This document shows positions 53,833-62,881 of a DNA stretch of 64,000 bases, piece after piece. The translations under genes and the position numbers were made by a program. The DNA is taken from NCBI GenBank assembly GCA_944388075.1, contig CALXHI010000048.1, forward strand, positions 62,001 to 126,000, in the 5' to 3' direction. Position 1 is the stretch's first letter. Every line of letters begins with the position of its first letter. The notes under the pieces were generated by a model that worked only from the letters and a program-made list of their open reading frames with translations, searched no databases and was not told the DNA's origin. Origin of the DNA: an uncultured Clostridia bacterium (lineage in GTDB: Bacteria > Bacillota > Clostridia > Oscillospirales > Ruminococcaceae).

Positions 53833-53837
53833 CCGTT

Positions 53838-54770
53838 TCAATCAACATCAATTTTTCCGTAAACACCGGTATTCAGCGCATCTTCGGGCTTCGGACGCTT
53901 GTAGTCCTTCTCAAAGCTCGTCGAAAGATCAATGCGGCGCATACCGCCCTCACCGACCGTACGCTTTGCACCGCCCTGACGGCTGCCGCCTCGCCGATCC
54001 CGATCTCTGCCGCCATGACCGCTACGCTGTCTGCCGCCACTGCTGCGATCGCTACGCTCAACGGGATGGTCGGATGAAATCACAACACGGCGATTCGGCT
54101 CTTCGCCAATCGAATGCGAGGAGACACCCTCAATCTCGGAAATGGTCGAGTGAATAATGCGGCGCTCATAGGGATTCATCGGTTCCAGCGTGAAGTTTCT
54201 GCCGGTACGCAGTACCGATTTGCTCATCCGAGTTGCCAAATCCTGCAACGCCTTTTTCCGCTTTTCCCGATATCCGCAGGTATCAACGGTCAAGCGCAGA
54301 TACTCCCGATCGCCACGGTTGACAATCATCGAAAGCAGATATTGCAGTGCATCGAGCGTTTCCCCTCTGCGTCCAATCAAGCTGCCGGCACGCTCACCCA
54401 CCAGTTCAATGTGCAGAGTTTCATCGGTGTATACCGTATAGGTTACATCCGGATCTAATTCTTTCAGGATATTTTCGAGATAGTCAAGACCTGCCTGCAC
54501 CTGTTCGTCCTGTGTCAAATCCCGTTCGGCTGTATCCGAGGGTTCTGCAGATTTCTCTGAAATCGGAACTTCGGTTTCCTCGGGAACTTCCACGACAGCC
54601 GGCTCGAAGCTCGCCTTAACACGCACTTCCTTCTTACCAAACAGACCGCCCAACAGCGAGTGCTTGCTTTCCAACTCGGTAAACTGAATTTGCTCGACCG
54701 GAACACCAAACTGTTCCGACGCCATTTGTTTTGCTTCCTCAAGGGAAGCTGCGGTAAAGATTTCGGTCAT
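53838..54770 (-). CDS. jag: RNA-binding protein Jag/KhpB with RGG-like tail
   Basis: 310 residues: Jag-N domain (about 1-52, with KKEVRVKASF), an acidic linker (55-95), a KH domain with GSLIGRRGETLDALQYL (GxxG loop as IGRRGE), an R3H domain with RTGRNFTLEPMNPYERRIIH, and a C-terminal extension rich in Arg, Gly, Ser and Asp (about 235-275) not usual in short Jag proteins. KhpB with KhpA binds many RNAs and affects cell elongation and division. It follows yidC in the conserved order. Confidence 0.93.
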   Translation of the reverse strand: MTEIFTAASLEEAKQMASEQFGVPVEQIQFTELESKHSLLGGLFGKKEVRVKASFEPAVVEVPEETEVPISEKSAEPSDTAERDLTQDEQVQAGLDYLENILKELDPDVTYTVYTDETLHIELVGERAGSLIGRRGETLDALQYLLSMIVNRGDREYLRLTVDTCGYREKRKKALQDLATRMSKSVLRTGRNFTLEPMNPYERRIIHSTISEIEGVSSHSIGEEPNRRVVISSDHPVERSDRSSGGRQRSGHGGRDRDRRGGSRQGGAKRTVGEGGMRRIDLSTSFEKDYKRPKPEDALNTGVYGKIDVD

Positions 54771-54836
54771 TGTATTGCGCAGAACACTGCAACCGCAGTG
54801 TATCTACTCCCTCCCATCGTAAGTCAAACCGGAAAC

Positions 54837-55970
54837 TCAATGATCCGCTGCGGCATCGTCCGCATCCGAAAGATCAAGATCATCTCCGTATTTTTCAGCT
54901 GAACGGCGTCTTGCGTCCTCAATCAGCTTCTTCTCGAATTCAGCACGTTCCTTGCGAGACATACCATCATCGCCATCCGAATAGCGGGAACGATTTCCGG
55001 CCTGTCTCTGTGCCTGCTCCTGTTCCTGTGCAGCCGCCATCATCCGCTGCGTCCAGGTCGGACCTTTCGCCAGCTGCTTCTGCTTTTCCTTCTCATTGAT
55101 GCGCACCATGCGTTGGGGTGTCAGATAGGCATACAGTCCCAACTGAATCAGCAAGGACATCAGGGAGTTCATAATCCAGTAGAAGCCCACACCGGCAGGC
55201 AGGCTGAAACCAATCCAAATCGAAATAAACGGCATGGTATACAGCATGATGTTCATCGAGGTCATGCTCTGCATATCCGGATTGATTTTCTTATTGTGCC
55301 GCTGCGTGATAAAGGTCATCAACAGCTGAATCAAACCGGAAGCAATCGGAATGGCTGCAAGCAACAATGCAGTTGCCGTCCATCCGCCTGCCGGATTAAG
55401 AGAAGGCTGTGCGCTCAGGTCAAAGCCCAAGAACACATTGTTGAAATTCAGGATCTTATCCGCAAAGCCTTCCATTTCGCTGAAAATCGAAGGATCTTGC
55501 TTACAGTACTGCAAGATAATCAACTCAGGACGGGTTGCAAAATACTTTTCGGTAATGCCATTGGTTTCAAAGTATGCCGTCAGAATTTCTTTGGCTTGCG
55601 GGATTTGATCCTTCAGTTGCAAAATATAGGTGAGCGGCTGAATCACAACCTGATACACACCCATCAGCACGATCATCGTGAGGAGATTCGCCAAGCAGCC
55701 GGAGCTGGGGTTAATGCCCTCCTTTTGGTACAGCTTTTGCTGCTCCTCCTGCAACCGAGTCGGGTTATTCGCATAGGATTTCTTCAGCTTTTCCATCTGT
55801 GCTGACAGCAAACCGATGCGAGCCGAATTTACCTGTGTTTTATAGGAAGTCGGCAACGTTGCCAGCTTGATCAGCAATGTGAACAAGACAATCGACATGC
55901 CGTAGCTGTCTACGACATGATAGATGAGCCGCATAATCCATCCGAGCGGAGCCGCAATCAAATCAAACAA
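54837..55970 (-). CDS. yidC: Membrane protein insertase YidC/Oxa1
   Basis: 377 residues with the five membrane segments of YidC (about 8-30, 85-110, 205-225, 243-262 and 270-290), the coiled cytoplasmic hairpin (55-85, SARIGLLSAQMEKLKKSY) and a basic C-terminal tail with acidic end. It inserts proteins with or without SecYEG. The polar groove Arg at the first retained segment seems to be Lys (LLIKLATLP), a swap also seen in some Clostridia. No lipobox at the start, unlike Bacillus SpoIIIJ. Confidence 0.93.
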   Translation of the reverse strand: MFDLIAAPLGWIMRLIYHVVDSYGMSIVLFTLLIKLATLPTSYKTQVNSARIGLLSAQMEKLKKSYANNPTRLQEEQQKLYQKEGINPSSGCLANLLTMIVLMGVYQVVIQPLTYILQLKDQIPQAKEILTAYFETNGITEKYFATRPELIILQYCKQDPSIFSEMEGFADKILNFNNVFLGFDLSAQPSLNPAGGWTATALLLAAIPIASGLIQLLMTFITQRHNKKINPDMQSMTSMNIMLYTMPFISIWIGFSLPAGVGFYWIMNSLMSLLIQLGLYAYLTPQRMVRINEKEKQKQLAKGPTWTQRMMAAAQEQEQAQRQAGNRSRYSDGDDGMSRKERAEFEKKLIEDARRRSAEKYGDDLDLSDADDAAADH

Positions 55971-56011
55971 AAGAGATACCCTCCATTTCAGGAATCCAAA
56001 AATCGATACAA

Positions 56012-56368
56012 TTATTCTGTGCGGTGTTCCGAATTCGGACGAAATCGTAATACACCATGATACTTACAGCGCGGTGCGATACGCAGACCGTATTCCGATG
56101 CACGACGCTGCAATGCAGAGCAATGACTGCGATGTCTGCCGAGCGGGTCAAAGGGTTCGGGTACGGGATCATAGCCGCCTTTTGCGAACGGATGACAGCG
56201 CAGAATCCGCAGCGTTCCGAGCCAAATACCCCGAATGCTTCCGTATTTGCGTACAGCCTCGAGCGTATACTGCGAACAGCTTGGCCGATAGCGGCAGCAA
56301 GGCGGAAACAACGGTGACACAAAACGCTGATAGCCCCGAATCAAGAGCATAACCAATCGGCGCATCAT
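56012..56368 (-). CDS. yidD: Membrane protein insertion efficiency factor YidD
   Basis: 118 residues; the first 70 match Yid[28 protein letters not shown] with the conserved Cys set, and [17 protein letters not shown]. The remainder is a basic tail. It binds the membrane peripherally and helps YidC. The ATG overlaps the rnpA stop by 4 bases (ATGA), so translation is coupled. Longer than most homologues. Confidence 0.92.
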   Translation of the reverse strand: MMRRLVMLLIRGYQRFVSPLFPPCCRYRPSCSQYTLEAVRKYGSIRGIWLGTLRILRCHPFAKGGYDPVPEPFDPLGRHRSHCSALQRRASEYGLRIAPRCKYHGVLRFRPNSEHRTE

Positions 56369-56760
56369 GATGATTGCCGTTTGGTTGTTTGTGCCGGCTT
56401 TGGCTGTGCCGTAATGGTTCCGTTTCTAACACCGATCATATGCGGCAAGCCCTTCTGCAAAAACCGCTCCGCAAGATACGCAGAGGTTTTCTCCGGCAGC
56501 GAGGAACGGGCGACAATCACAATGTCCAGCCCAATCGGCAGCTGTGGTTCCACGGCAGCATACGCAGCACGAATGATGCGCTTGGCACGGTTTCGCTTGA
56601 CCGCATTGCCGACCTTCTTGCCTGCCGTAATCCCAAGCCGATTATAGGGCAGCTGATTGGGGAACACATACATCAATGCCGCACCCAATGAGCAAAACGC
56701 ACCCTTGCGATAGAGCCGCTGAAAGTCCTTATTCTGACGCATGGTCACGGTAAAGAGCAT
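56365..56760 (-). CDS. rnpA: Ribonuclease P protein component
   Basis: 131 residues; supports the RNA subunit in 5' processing of tRNA. The RNR motif is in [18 protein letters not shown], preceded by [11 protein letters not shown]. The start at 56760 ([20 protein letters not shown]) has GGGAGG 5 bases upstream; an earlier in-frame codon at 56799 lies inside the hairpin and is unlikely. It lies between rpmH and yidD in the classical order. Confidence 0.95.
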   Translation of the reverse strand: MLFTVTMRQNKDFQRLYRKGAFCSLGAALMYVFPNQLPYNRLGITAGKKVGNAVKRNRAKRIIRAAYAAVEPQLPIGLDIVIVARSSLPEKTSAYLAERFLQKGLPHMIGVRNGTITAQPKPAQTTKRQSS

Positions 56761-56787
56761 AGAAGCCTCCCAAAAACGGCTATTAGA

Positions 56788-56819
56788 AAAGGACCACAAA
56801 AGCGTCTTTGTGGTCCTTT
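56788..56819 (-). terminator. Intercistronic hairpin between rpmH and rnpA
   Basis: A perfect 13-bp stem AAAGGACCACAAA / TTTGTGGTCCTTT around a 6-base loop; followed by TTTTC on minus. It probably acts as a partial terminator so that L34 is made in excess over RnpA. Confidence 0.8.
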
Positions 56820-56842
56820 ACTTTCGTATCCGTTCAAACAGA

Positions 56843-56977
56843 TTAGTAGGTCAATCTTGCACGACCCTTTGCACGGCGACGAGCCAGAACCTTGCGGCCA
56901 TTTGCAGTTGCCATACGCTTCCGGAAACCATGCTCCTTCTTGCGGTGCAGCTTTTTCGGCTGATATGTTCTCTTCAT
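56843..56977 (-). CDS. rpmH: 50S ribosomal protein L34
   Basis: 44 residues, very basic, with the invariant L34 pattern [20 protein letters not shown] and [22 protein letters not shown] lies 11 bases before the ATG. A strong promoter is at 57092-57120. In many Firmicutes the next gene upstream is dnaA, but here it is purB. Confidence 0.98.
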   Translation of the reverse strand: MKRTYQPKKLHRKKEHGFRKRMATANGRKVLARRRAKGRARLTY

Positions 56978-57091
56978 TGCACTAGTCACTCCTTTTCTTT
57001 TGTATCAGCTTGCGATTGCCTATGCAAATCGTCAGCAGTATTTCAAGGTGATGGGCATACACAAATTGACAATACGCCCCTGCAAGAATTT

Positions 57092-57120
57092 ATTATACAA
57101 GCGATTTTGTGAAAAGTCAA
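57092..57120 (-). promoter_or_regulatory. Predicted strong promoter of the rpmH operon
   Basis: Minus-strand TTGACT and perfect TATAAT, 17 bases apart, 115 bases before rpmH. Confidence 0.85.
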
Positions 57121-57254
57121 GGGACATGCTCCATTTTTGTACAATTTAACGTTTTTCAAACAAACCATATGGTGTTTTTGCTGAATATTAGATAATCAAG
57201 GGGATGCAGCCGGAGTGTATGCCATGGCAACACCCTATCTTATAGAATCCGATA

Positions 57255-57283
57255 TTGACAGCCTGCCTATTTTATGGTATAAT
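57255..57283 (+). promoter_or_regulatory. Predicted promoter of purB
   Basis: Perfect TTGACA and TATAAT, 17 bases apart with TGG before the -10, 55 bases before purB. Confidence 0.85.
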
Positions 57284-57338
57284 AAACTGTCAAAGTTTCG
57301 GGTTTTCCCGATGATGCACTCGAAAGGAAAGGAACGAT

Positions 57339-58784
57339 ATGATGGATCAATCCAAATTCAATACCTATGTAAGTCCCTTTTGCACTCGATATGCCAGTAA
57401 GGAGATGCAGTATCTCTTCTCCGCTGACAAGAAATTCACGACTTGGAGAAAGCTCTGGGTGGCACTGGCTCGTGCGGAGCATGAGCTGGGGCTGAATGTG
57501 ACTGCCGAGCAGGTCGCCGAGCTGGAAGCGCATATCAATGATATCGACTACGAAGCCGCTGCCGCAAGAGAAAAGGTCTGCCGACATGATGTCATGGCGC
57601 ATGTCTACGCCTACGGACTCGCTGCACCGAATGCAAAGGGTATCATTCATCTGGGCGCAACCTCCTGCTATGTCGGTGACAATACCGATGTCATCATCAT
57701 GCGGGATGCCATGAAGCTGGTGCGCAGCAAGCTCGTGCGTGTGATTGCCAATCTGGCGAAATTCGCAGAGCAGTGGAAAGCAGAGCCATGCCTTGCCTAC
57801 ACCCACTGCCAGCCTGCACAGCTGACCACAGTCGGCAAGCGTGCAACCCTCTGGCTCAATGAACTGGTTATGGATTTGGAAGAGCTGGATACCCGTATCG
57901 AGCGTTTGAAGCTGCTCGGTTCAAAGGGTACGACCGGTACGCAGGCGTCCTTCATGGAGCTGTTCCACGGGAACGGCGCAAAAATCCGTGCATTGGAAGA
58001 AAAAATCGCCGTAGAAATGGGCTTTGCGCCCGATGCCGTGGTCAAGGTTTCCGGTCAGACCTACTCCCGTAAAGTCGATACGATGGTGCTGAATATGCTC
58101 TCCGGCATCGCACAGTCTGCCATGAAGTTCGCCAACGATATGCGTCTGCTCCAGTCCTTCAAGGAAATGGAAGAGCCGTTTGAGCCGGGACAGATTGGTT
58201 CTTCGGCAATGGCATATAAGCGCAACCCGATGCGCAGCGAACGCATTACCGCTCTGGCTCGTTATCTGATGACCGATACACTCAATGCGGCATTCACCGC
58301 CGGTACGCAATGGTTTGAGCGCACGCTCGATGATTCCGCTAACAAACGAATTTCCGTAGCTGAGGGCTTCCTCGCTGCCGATGCCATTTTGAATATCATG
58401 ATGAATGTCACGAACGGACTGGTTGTTTATCCTGCCGTGATTCGTCAGCGTGTGATGAACGAGCTTCCCTTCATGGCAACCGAAAACATCATCATGGATG
58501 CCGCAGCCTCCGGCGGTGACCGTCAGGAGCTGCATGAGCATATTCGGGTACACTCGATGGAAGCCGGCGCACAGGTCAAGGAAAAGGGTCTGGAAAACGA
58601 TCTGGTTGACCGCATTGCCGCCGATCCGATTTTCGGTGTGACCAAAGCACAGCTCGATGCCGTACTCGATCCGAAGCTCTACACCGGCAGATGTGTGCAG
58701 CAGGTTGAGGAATTCCTCGCCGATATCGTGCAGCTGATTCTGGCGGATGCCGATGTAGCAGGCGATGTGGAATTGACGGTTTGA
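57339..58784 (+). CDS. purB: Adenylosuccinate lyase
   Basis: Catalyses two steps of purine synthesis (SAICAR to AICAR, adenylosuccinate to AMP). 481 residues of the fumarase/aspartase fold; signature GQIGSSAMAYKRNPMRSERI with the catalytic Ser loop, GATSCYVGDNTD and THCQPAQLTTVGKR. GAAAGGA precedes two adjacent ATG codons (57339 and 57342). It is monocistronic and has no riboswitch I can see. Confidence 0.96.
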   Translation: MMDQSKFNTYVSPFCTRYASKEMQYLFSADKKFTTWRKLWVALARAEHELGLNVTAEQVAELEAHINDIDYEAAAAREKVCRHDVMAHVYAYGLAAPNAKGIIHLGATSCYVGDNTDVIIMRDAMKLVRSKLVRVIANLAKFAEQWKAEPCLAYTHCQPAQLTTVGKRATLWLNELVMDLEELDTRIERLKLLGSKGTTGTQASFMELFHGNGAKIRALEEKIAVEMGFAPDAVVKVSGQTYSRKVDTMVLNMLSGIAQSAMKFANDMRLLQSFKEMEEPFEPGQIGSSAMAYKRNPMRSERITALARYLMTDTLNAAFTAGTQWFERTLDDSANKRISVAEGFLAADAILNIMMNVTNGLVVYPAVIRQRVMNELPFMATENIIMDAAASGGDRQELHEHIRVHSMEAGAQVKEKGLENDLVDRIAADPIFGVTKAQLDAVLDPKLYTGRCVQQVEEFLADIVQLILADADVAGDVELTV

Positions 58785-58835
58785 ACAAAATTTTCGTCCG
58801 ATTATGACAAAATGATGAAATCCGTCTGATATCGC

Positions 58836-58864
58836 TTGACATTTTCATCAAACTGCCATATAAT
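58836..58864 (+). promoter_or_regulatory. Predicted promoter of secD-secF
   Basis: Perfect TTGACA and TATAAT, 17 bases apart, 70 bases before secD. Confidence 0.82.
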
Positions 58865-58933
58865 AGAATTTATCTGCTGTAATACGATTTTTTGCGTCAA
58901 TGCACCGTATTGCAAAAACAAGGAGGCTTGGCC

Positions 58934-60400
58934 GTGAAGAACAACAAATCCGTCTTTTTCATCGTATTCGTTTTGATTATCGCATTTGCAGCTTCAACTG
59001 TATTCGGTGTCAAAAATCAGTACGGTGACCTCACCACGGTATATATCAACGGTCTGGACGAAATCCGTCTGGGCATTGATATTCAAGGCGGCGTGGATGT
59101 GACCTTTGCACCAGCAGAGGATGAGATTGACCCGACTGCGGAACAGCTGCAAGCTGTACAGGAAGTCATGAAGATGCGTATGATTTCTCTGGGCATCAAT
59201 GACTATGAAACCTATATCGATGAAACCAACGATAAGGTCATTGTGCGATTCCCGTGGCAGAGCGGTGAAACGGAATTTGATCCGAAAACCGCCGTGCAGG
59301 AACTGGGCGAAACCGCAAAGCTGACCTTCCGTAAGGGCTATAACTACACCTCGGAAACCGCCGAGGACGGCACGGTGACCATTACGCCCGGCGGTGATAT
59401 CGTTCTGGAAGGCTCTGATATTTCCGAGGCATATGTCAGCCTCGATTATGATTCGAGCGGCAATACCACCGGCGGATACTGCGTTGCGCTCGAACTCAAT
59501 GACGAGGGCAAGGAGGCATTCAAGGAGGCGACTGCTGCTGCCGTCGCAAAGAATGCAGAATATCTGGATATGACATCGTCCTCCTCGGCACGCTATGTCA
59601 TCTCTATCTGGATGGACGATACCTGCATTTCCGCACCAACAGTCAGTGCGACCATTTCGGATGGTCAGGCTGTCATCACCGGTGATTTTGACTATGATGA
59701 AGCCAAGGCACTTGCCGATAAAATCAACGGCGGTGCGCTGCCCTTCAACCTCAAGACCGAAACCTTCAAAACCATCTCTCCGAGCATGGGCGAAGGCGCA
59801 CTGAAAGTCATGCTGCAATCCGGTGTCATCGCTCTGGTATTCATCATCATCTACATGATCGTGCTGTACCGCATTCCCGGTCTGGTTGCAGCCATTGCCC
59901 TGATCGGACAGGTCGCCGGTATGCTGGCGGTTGTATCCGGTTGGTTCGGCTTCTATGATTCCAGTACGCTGACCATTCCCGGTATCGCCGGTATTATCCT
60001 CTCGATTGGTATGGGCGTTGACTGTAACATCATTACCTCTGAGCGTATCCGTGAGGAAATTCGCAGCGGCAAGTCGCTCGAAGCTGCGCTTAAGGCAGGC
60101 TATCATCGTTCCTTCTCCTCGATTCTCGATGGCAACATGACCGTGATCATCGTTTCCATCATTTTGATGGGGGCATTCGGTGTTTCGGACAGCTTCTTTG
60201 CAAAGTTGTTAAGCCCGCTGTTCCGCTGGTTCGGTGTATCGACGGAAGGTACCATGTACTCTTTCGGCTTTACGCTCTTGTCCGGTGTGATGTTCAACTT
60301 TATTATGGGTGTTTTGGCATCTCGTCTGATGTTGACTTCCCTGGCGAAGTTCAAATGCTTCCAGAATCCTGTACTTTACGGAGGTGCAAAACATGAGTAA
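58934..60400 (+). CDS. secD: Protein translocase subunit SecD
   Basis: RND-type partner of SecYEG that pulls secreted proteins using the proton motive force. 488 residues: one N-terminal membrane segment, the P1 extracellular domain starting IRLGIDIQGGVDVTF (usual LGLDLQGG) and five C-terminal segments with GMGVDCNIITSERIREE (usual VDANVLIxERI). I chose the GTG at 58934 because AAGGAGG lies 7 bases upstream and the family N-terminus fits. It overlaps secF by 8 bases. Confidence 0.95.
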   Translation: MKNNKSVFFIVFVLIIAFAASTVFGVKNQYGDLTTVYINGLDEIRLGIDIQGGVDVTFAPAEDEIDPTAEQLQAVQEVMKMRMISLGINDYETYIDETNDKVIVRFPWQSGETEFDPKTAVQELGETAKLTFRKGYNYTSETAEDGTVTITPGGDIVLEGSDISEAYVSLDYDSSGNTTGGYCVALELNDEGKEAFKEATAAAVAKNAEYLDMTSSSSARYVISIWMDDTCISAPTVSATISDGQAVITGDFDYDEAKALADKINGGALPFNLKTETFKTISPSMGEGALKVMLQSGVIALVFIIIYMIVLYRIPGLVAAIALIGQVAGMLAVVSGWFGFYDSSTLTIPGIAGIILSIGMGVDCNIITSERIREEIRSGKSLEAALKAGYHRSFSSILDGNMTVIIVSIILMGAFGVSDSFFAKLLSPLFRWFGVSTEGTMYSFGFTLLSGVMFNFIMGVLASRLMLTSLAKFKCFQNPVLYGGAKHE

Positions 60401-61364
60401 GAAAGCAACAAAGACACAGCAGCAGCCTTCAACGCTTATGCCGGAAAAGGTCTTTGACTTCTATGGCTGCCGCAAGATTTTCTATGTCATCTCTGCCATT
60501 ATCATGGTCGTAATCCTGTTGGCGACATTCATTTTCGGTGTAGATGCCTCGATCGAGTTCAAAGGCGGTACGATGGCGACCTATGGCTACAACGGCACGC
60601 TGACCGATACCGACATTGCAAAGATTGCCGATGAAGTGCTCGAAACCTCGGTGCGCATACAGACCGGTGAGGCATTTGCCGGTGACTATTCCAATAATTT
60701 CACGCTGTCTTTTACCATGGATGAGCCGTTCTCCGCAGAATTGCAGGAAGAACTGCTGACGAAATTCCAAGAAGCGTTTCCGGAACAAAATATCGCCGCT
60801 TTGGAATCCAACGATGTCGCTCCGACCTCCGGAAAACAATTCCTGATGAAATGCTTGGTTGCTGCAATCTTTGCCGTTGTCGTCCTGATCTGTTATATCG
60901 CATGGCGATTCAAGCGCATTTCCGGTTGGAGTGCCGGTGTATTCGCCATCGTTGCTTTGCTGCACGACTTGATTGTTGTCTACGGCACATTCGTCATCTG
61001 CGGCTATGAGATTGACGCAAACTTCATCGCTGTTATCTTAACCATCCTCGGCTATTCCGTCAACGATACGATCGTGATCTATGACCGTATCCGTGAGAAT
61101 CAAGATCTCATGCAAAAGAACACCTCTTTGGCTACACTGGTCAACGTTTCGCTCACGCAGACTATGCGCAGAACGCTCCGTACCGCAACCACCGCAACGG
61201 CATCTATGGTCATCGTTACCATTCTGGCAGCTGTCAACCACATGGATTCCGTCCTGCGCTTCAGCATTCCGCTGATGGTCGGTATGATTTCCGGCTGCTA
61301 TTCTTCGGTCTGCTTTGCACCGATGCTTTGGGTATCTTGGAAAACTCGTAAGAAATCCGCATAA
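60393..61364 (+). CDS. secF: Protein translocase subunit SecF
   Basis: 323 residues: membrane segment 1 (about 28-50), an extracellular domain starting IEFKGGTMATYGYNG (family FxGG), then five segments with ILGYSVNDTIVIYDRIREN and LRTATTATASM. GGAGG lies 8 bases before the ATG at 60393, inside the end of secD. Separate SecD and SecF are encoded here, whereas Bacillus has a fusion. A terminator follows. Confidence 0.96.
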   Translation: MSKKATKTQQQPSTLMPEKVFDFYGCRKIFYVISAIIMVVILLATFIFGVDASIEFKGGTMATYGYNGTLTDTDIAKIADEVLETSVRIQTGEAFAGDYSNNFTLSFTMDEPFSAELQEELLTKFQEAFPEQNIAALESNDVAPTSGKQFLMKCLVAAIFAVVVLICYIAWRFKRISGWSAGVFAIVALLHDLIVVYGTFVICGYEIDANFIAVILTILGYSVNDTIVIYDRIRENQDLMQKNTSLATLVNVSLTQTMRRTLRTATTATASMVIVTILAAVNHMDSVLRFSIPLMVGMISGCYSSVCFAPMLWVSWKTRKKSA

Positions 61365-61376
61365 TCGCATGCAATC

Positions 61377-61411
61377 ACCCCCATTTCTCTGGATGAGAAA
61401 CGGGGGTTTTC
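61377..61411 (+). terminator. Terminator after secF
   Basis: Stem ACCCCC / GGGGGT with an inner TTTCTC/GAGAAA, followed by TTTT. Confidence 0.85.
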
Positions 61412-61506
61412 GTTTGCAGCACAAAAAACACTTGCCTAAACTGCCAGAAAAAAACAAGAACGATTGTCTTTTCATTGTGAAATATCATGAAATTATAGTA
61501 ATTACC

Positions 61507-61536
61507 TTGCGTTTTCATAGCATTTTGTGTTATAGT
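61507..61536 (+). promoter_or_regulatory. Predicted promoter of the TIM-barrel gene and nrdR
   Basis: TTGCGT and TATAGT, 18 bases apart with TGT before the -10. Confidence 0.5.
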
Positions 61537-61585
61537 ATATTGTGTGTAGTTCGGGAATTTGTGAGATATGAAGGGATGTGTTACC

Positions 61586-62386
61586 ATGCAGGCAGCCGTT
61601 TCCACAGCATGTCTCTTTCCATTGCCGACGGAAGAAGCCCTCTATGAGCTTTGTCTGCAAGGCGTGCAAGCAGTAGAAATTTTCCTGAATGCGCCCTCGG
61701 AATCCCGCAGCGTATACGCAAACGATATACGGCTGCTGTGTGACCGTTTCGGTACGGTTTGTACGACAGTACACCCGTGGACAGCACCCCAGGAGGGATT
61801 TATGCTGTTCTCCCGCTACCACAGACGCTGTCCGGACTTTATCGAAGAAGCAAAGCAAATTTTCGCCTTCATGAATGCGATTGGTGCAACCTATTATGTA
61901 TTGCACGGTGCACCGGTCAATACTTGTAAACAAGTGGAGTTCTACTGCGAACGCTTTCGATTGCTGGTCGAAGCCGCAAAGCCGTTCGGCATTACGGTCA
62001 CGCAGGAAAATGTGTATCGCTATGAAAGCCAAAATCTCAAGTTTTTGCGTGCATTCTGCCGACTGCTCGGTGAAGATGCCAAGCTGACCCTCGACACCAA
62101 ACAAGCCGTGCGGTCAGGCATGAGCATTTCAGAAGCCGTACGAGTACTGGGAAATCATATTGTGCATGTGCATATCAGCGATCACGGACCGCTTGGTGAC
62201 TGCCTGCGGATTGGAAAGGGCAAGTTTGCAATTCCCGATTTTCTGCGGGATTTGGCATCCCATGGCTTTGACCAAACAGTCACGCTGGAGCTGTATCGAG
62301 AAGCGTTTACGGATGTGCAGGAGCTTGCGGAAGATTATGCCCGCTTGCAGCGTATGATACAAGCAATTTCGCCCAAAGCCACATAA
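61586..62386 (+). CDS. Sugar phosphate isomerase/epimerase-like TIM barrel
   Basis: 266 residues of the AP endonuclease 2/xylose isomerase-like family. The metal ligands are visible as ATYYVLHG (His), TVTQENVY (Glu), LTLDTKQA (Asp), HIVHVHISDHG (His) and LELYR (Glu). Substrate unknown: members act on sugars or as endonuclease IV. AAGGGA lies ahead of the ATG at 61586; an ATG six codons earlier has weaker support. It is followed 21 bases later by nrdR, so co-transcription is likely. Confidence 0.8.
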   Translation: MQAAVSTACLFPLPTEEALYELCLQGVQAVEIFLNAPSESRSVYANDIRLLCDRFGTVCTTVHPWTAPQEGFMLFSRYHRRCPDFIEEAKQIFAFMNAIGATYYVLHGAPVNTCKQVEFYCERFRLLVEAAKPFGITVTQENVYRYESQNLKFLRAFCRLLGEDAKLTLDTKQAVRSGMSISEAVRVLGNHIVHVHISDHGPLGDCLRIGKGKFAIPDFLRDLASHGFDQTVTLELYREAFTDVQELAEDYARLQRMIQAISPKAT

Positions 62387-62407
62387 TCCATCGAAAGGAA
62401 GATTCCT

Positions 62408-62881
62408 ATGCGTTGTCCGTTCTGTGGAGAAGACGATACCAAAGTCGTAGATTCTCGCTCGATTGACGGCAGAAAAAAACGCCGCCGGCATTGTCTCGCA
62501 TGCGGAAAACGGTTTACGACCTTTGAATCTGTCGAGCGGCCGCTGCTCATGGTGGCAAAGCGGGACGGTTCCTTTGAGCCATTCAATCGCAATAAGTTGA
62601 TCAGCGGCATCTATTCCGCCATCAAAAAGCGTCCTGTCAAGATGGAGGATGTTAACACGATCGTCGATGAAATCGAGGCAGAGCTCGCAAATGAGATGGC
62701 GACTATCGTTTCGCCCGACCGTATCGGCAGCATGGTAATGGAGCGTCTGCGCCGAATTGATTCGGTTGCATATGTACGCTTTGCATCGGTTTATCTCGCA
62801 TTTTCGGATGCCGCAGACTTCATTCGTATCATCAGTGAAATGCAGGATTCGGATACTATAACAGTTGAACCGACTGCATAA
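62408..62881 (+). CDS. nrdR: Transcriptional repressor NrdR
   Basis: ATP/dATP-sensing repressor of ribonucleotide reductase genes. 157 residues: zinc ribbon (Cys 3, 6, 29, 32) with the signature RRRHCLACGKRFTTFE, then an ATP-cone domain (about 48-140, VAKRDGSFEPFNRNKLISG). GAAAGGA lies before the ATG. No NrdR boxes are visible in this window. Its last 26 bases overlap the convergent gene at 62856. Confidence 0.97.
   Translation: MRCPFCGEDDTKVVDSRSIDGRKKRRRHCLACGKRFTTFESVERPLLMVAKRDGSFEPFNRNKLISGIYSAIKKRPVKMEDVNTIVDEIEAELANEMATIVSPDRIGSMVMERLRRIDSVAYVRFASVYLAFSDAADFIRIISEMQDSDTITVEPTA

Larger units (their letters stand above)
56978..57338. other. Divergent promoter region between rpmH and purB
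   Basis: 361 bases with one promoter each way. I looked for DnaA boxes (TTATCCACA and close forms) on both strands and found none, so this is not an evident oriC even though it lies beside rpmH. Confidence 0.6.

Noticed and set aside
56978..57338. oriC beside rpmH
   Set aside because: No DnaA boxes, no AT-rich unwinding array and no dnaA gene.
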